A DNA stretch of 64,000 nucleotides from Dyadobacter sp. 676 (GTDB lineage Bacteria; Bacteroidota; Bacteroidia; Cytophagales; Spirosomataceae). The notes below the pieces were generated by a model that saw only the letters and a list, made by a program, of their open reading frames with translations, ran no database searches and was not told the DNA's origin. Below, piece after piece: positions 62,190 to 64,000 of this stretch (positions within the stretch are counted from its first letter, which is position 1; each line of letters begins with the position of its first letter). The stretch lies in the NCBI RefSeq assembly GCF_040448675.1, contig NZ_CP159289.1:4509001-4573000 (forward strand), read 5' to 3'. The translations under genes and the position numbers were made by a program.

Positions 62190-64000
62190 TTATTTGAGCT
62201 CTATGTCCGTTTGAGTGGCGATGAAGCCGGTCGGTTTGGTTACAGTGATATGGATTTGTTTGTCGAATCCGCGAACAGGGATTACCAGCTCCCTGCTCTC
62301 TCCTGGGTTCAGGTCGGGCAAGGCAATGCTTGTGTCACCCGCCTTCAAAGTGTATCCCTTAACAGGCCGTGCAGGGAAATCGCCGCGTGAGGTAATTTTT
62401 ACGGTCAGCCGATGTATTCCCTGGTCACCTGTTTGAAAGCTTACTTTTTCAACAATGACCGGCGAAAACTCTTTCTGATGGACCGGGTAGGCGAGCCTCG
62501 GCGAACGGTCGGGGCCCACAATACCCCATGGACGGAACCCATTCACATTGGTACCGAACAGCTTGCTGCGATAGTCATTAAAAGTCCACCACGAAGCCCC
62601 AACCACAAACGGTCGTTTGCGGATTTCAGCCATTACATCGCTCAGGTGCTGCGCCTGGCCCGCTTCGCCACCCTTACCATCTGAGCGCGTGCCCCATTCG
62701 CTGATGAACACCGGTTTGTCAGGGTACAATTTATGAATGTGGTCCAGCGACTTCGCATGGCCGCCATAGGTGTTGGTGGATACAAAATCGACATACTGGC
62801 TGGCTTCGTCCTCGGGTTTTGCCGGCAATGAATTCAATAACATGCTCGCAAATGTGTACAGCCGCGTGGGATCGAGCTCCCGTGCGTAGGCGATCATGTC
62901 TTTGGTCCAGCGTTGGCCGGCGGGCTGGGTCGACAGATATTCGTTACCGACGCTGTACGCGATCACACTCGGGTGGTTCCAGTCGCGCTCGACCATTTCT
63001 CGGAATTGCGAGCGGAACTTGGTACGCATCGAATCGTTATCCATTTGCTTCGGCGTCAGTTGCCAGTTGCCGGCCTCGGTAATGATGAGCATGCCGTAGC
63101 GGTCGGCCAGGTCGTAAAAATATTCGGACGGAGTGTAATGCGTAAGGCGTTGGAACTCCATACCGGCTTCTTTCATCAGCCGGAAGTCTTTTTCGATCAG
63201 CCAATCAGGCTCCACGGAGCCCAGGCCCGGATAGTCGATTACGCGGTTACCACCGCCTGCTTTAATGGGCTTCCCATTCAAGAGAATCTGTGTTCCGCTT
63301 ACCTCTATTTTCCGTATCCCGAAATTGGAAGCCACGGTATCGGCACCTACAACGGTTTTCAATGTATACATATGAGGCTGGTCCAAATCCCAGAGCCTGG
63401 TTTGCGCCGCGGGCAATGCAGTTTCCGCTTCGAGTATCGCCGTTTGTCCTGCCGGAATGTTCGCCGCATTGGTTTTCCATTTTAATGGCAAAGGCTTCTG
63501 GTCATGCCAAACAGAAAACTCAATTTTCGGCGTCGAGGCATTCGCGGAAGCATTCCGTACCCGGATTTTCGCTTTCACAACCGCCGTGCCTTTGGCAAGG
63601 TCGGGCACAGTCTCGATCTTCATATTTTCGGTATAAACTTCCGGCTCGACCGTCAGGTAAACCGGCCGGATAATGCCGCCGTAATTTACCCAGGCAGGGT
63701 AGCCGTCGTTGATATTGCCGCCATCTTTGAGGCCGGGAATCGTAGTTGTTTTCCATGTATCGTTATTCACGGCCACCACCAGCAGGTTGTTGCCGTCCTT
63801 CAACTGCCCGGTTACATCGAAGTTGAACGGGGTGTACCCGCCCTCATGTTCCCCGATTTTCTGGCCGTTCAACCACAAATCGGTTTTGTAAAAAACTGCA
63901 TCAAAATGCAGGATTACGCGTTTACCGGTGGTTTTTTTCCAGGCGAAAGTCTTGCGGTACCAGGCAGTGCCGGTGTAAAATTCGTAGCGGGGGTCTGTCG
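62190..64000 (-). CDS. glycoside hydrolase family 2 protein, N terminus beyond the window
   Basis: The gene runs off the right edge; about 603 codons are visible. It begins in the sugar-binding beta domain (YEFYTGTAWYRKTFAWKK, LWLNGQKIGEHEGGYTPFNFDV), passes through the Ig-like domain and TIM barrel (RVIDYPGLGSVEPDWLIEKD), has the acid/base Glu in VIAYSVGNEYLST and the nucleophile Glu in PVFISEWGTRSDG, and ends with an extra beta domain. Family 2 includes beta-glucuronidases, beta-galactosidases and beta-mannosidases; the type cannot be told here. An FAD enzyme follows it. Confidence 0.9.
   Translation of the reverse strand, partial: TDPRYEFYTGTAWYRKTFAWKKTTGKRVILHFDAVFYKTDLWLNGQKIGEHEGGYTPFNFDVTGQLKDGNNLLVVAVNNDTWKTTTIPGLKDGGNINDGYPAWVNYGGIIRPVYLTVEPEVYTENMKIETVPDLAKGTAVVKAKIRVRNASANASTPKIEFSVWHDQKPLPLKWKTNAANIPAGQTAILEAETALPAAQTRLWDLDQPHMYTLKTVVGADTVASNFGIRKIEVSGTQILLNGKPIKAGGGNRVIDYPGLGSVEPDWLIEKDFRLMKEAGMEFQRLTHYTPSEYFYDLADRYGMLIITEAGNWQLTPKQMDNDSMRTKFRSQFREMVERDWNHPSVIAYSVGNEYLSTQPAGQRWTKDMIAYARELDPTRLYTFASMLLNSLPAKPEDEASQYVDFVSTNTYGGHAKSLDHIHKLYPDKPVFISEWGTRSDGKGGEAGQAQHLSDVMAEIRKRPFVVGASWWTFNDYRSKLFGTNVNGFRPWGIVGPDRSPRLAYPVHQKEFSPVIVEKVSFQTGDQGIHRLTVKITSRGDFPARPVKGYTLKAGDTSIALPDLNPGESRELVIPVRGFDKQIHITVTKPTGFIATQTDIELK

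Noticed and set aside
60985..62214. A 400-residue plus-strand frame opposite the FAD enzyme
   Set aside because: The minus-strand frame carries the FAD and sugar-domain motifs. The opposite frame has none.
1..64000. tRNA, rRNA or tmRNA genes
   Set aside because: I found no conserved T-arm or rRNA stretches in the intergenic regions when reading them. A covariance scan would be decisive.

Overview
The window looks like a stretch of chromosome from a Bacteroidota bacterium, most likely a Dyadobacter-like member of the Cytophagales. The evidence is a SusC/SusD outer-membrane pair, a type IX secretion (T9SS) C-terminal sorting domain, a GWxTD lipoprotein, a DUF5686 protein, a HEPN-tailed sulfite reductase, and several TAnnTTTG-type Bacteroidota -7 boxes. 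I see no rRNA, tRNA, CRISPR array, prophage or insertion sequence.

Layout. 1-2 kb: 5'-truncated view of fdhD overlapping mobA (molybdenum cofactor), then a frameshifted kinase-like gene of unknown function. 2-12.4 kb: a secreted T9SS protein, mnmA, rlmB, a GWxTD lipoprotein, an SDR reductase, an AlkD-like protein, pyrB, a GreA-like protein, yebC and elaA. 12.6-16 kb: metF behind a structured leader with a terminator, a YbjQ-like protein, a nitroreductase and an orphan ABC ATPase. 16-25 kb: a DUF5686 protein, a SanA-like protein, topoisomerase IV/gyrase subunit A, a Nudix hydrolase, a DUF4160-DUF2442 fusion and a flavoprotein. 25-37 kb: a Tat-exported sugar isomerase-like protein, a glutaryl-CoA dehydrogenase-type enzyme, a fatty acid hydroxylase/sterol desaturase, an ScfR-like regulator, an outer-membrane barrel, leuS, a GH25 lysozyme and agmatine deiminase. 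37-46 kb: a solitary Hint protein behind a permease, a Tat-exported aminotransferase and a SusC/SusD/lipoprotein locus. 46.7-49.6 kb: aguB (completing agmatine to putrescine with aguA), a GT9 glycosyltransferase and a lipid A acyltransferase. 50-59.7 kb: a sulfate assimilation cluster, all on the minus strand (TauE-type exporter, metZ, a UPF0175/PIN toxin-antitoxin pair, cysH, cysD, cysN, sulfite reductase, cobA). 59.9-64 kb: an FAD enzyme and a truncated GH2 glycosidase, probably part of a carbohydrate-use locus.

Two patterns run across genes. First, four genes (the kinase-like gene, metF, the ABC ATPase and parC) are each broken by one extra base in a G/C run of six or seven; because metF and parC should be intact, this points to homopolymer over-calling in the assembly. 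Two further frameshifts (an A/T run in the DUF4160-DUF2442 gene and a missing base in the PIN toxin) may be errors or real. Second, short inverted or tandem repeats of several unrelated sequence families fill almost every wider gap in the sulfate cluster, and also invade the 3' end of the fatty acid hydroxylase gene and the middle of leuS.
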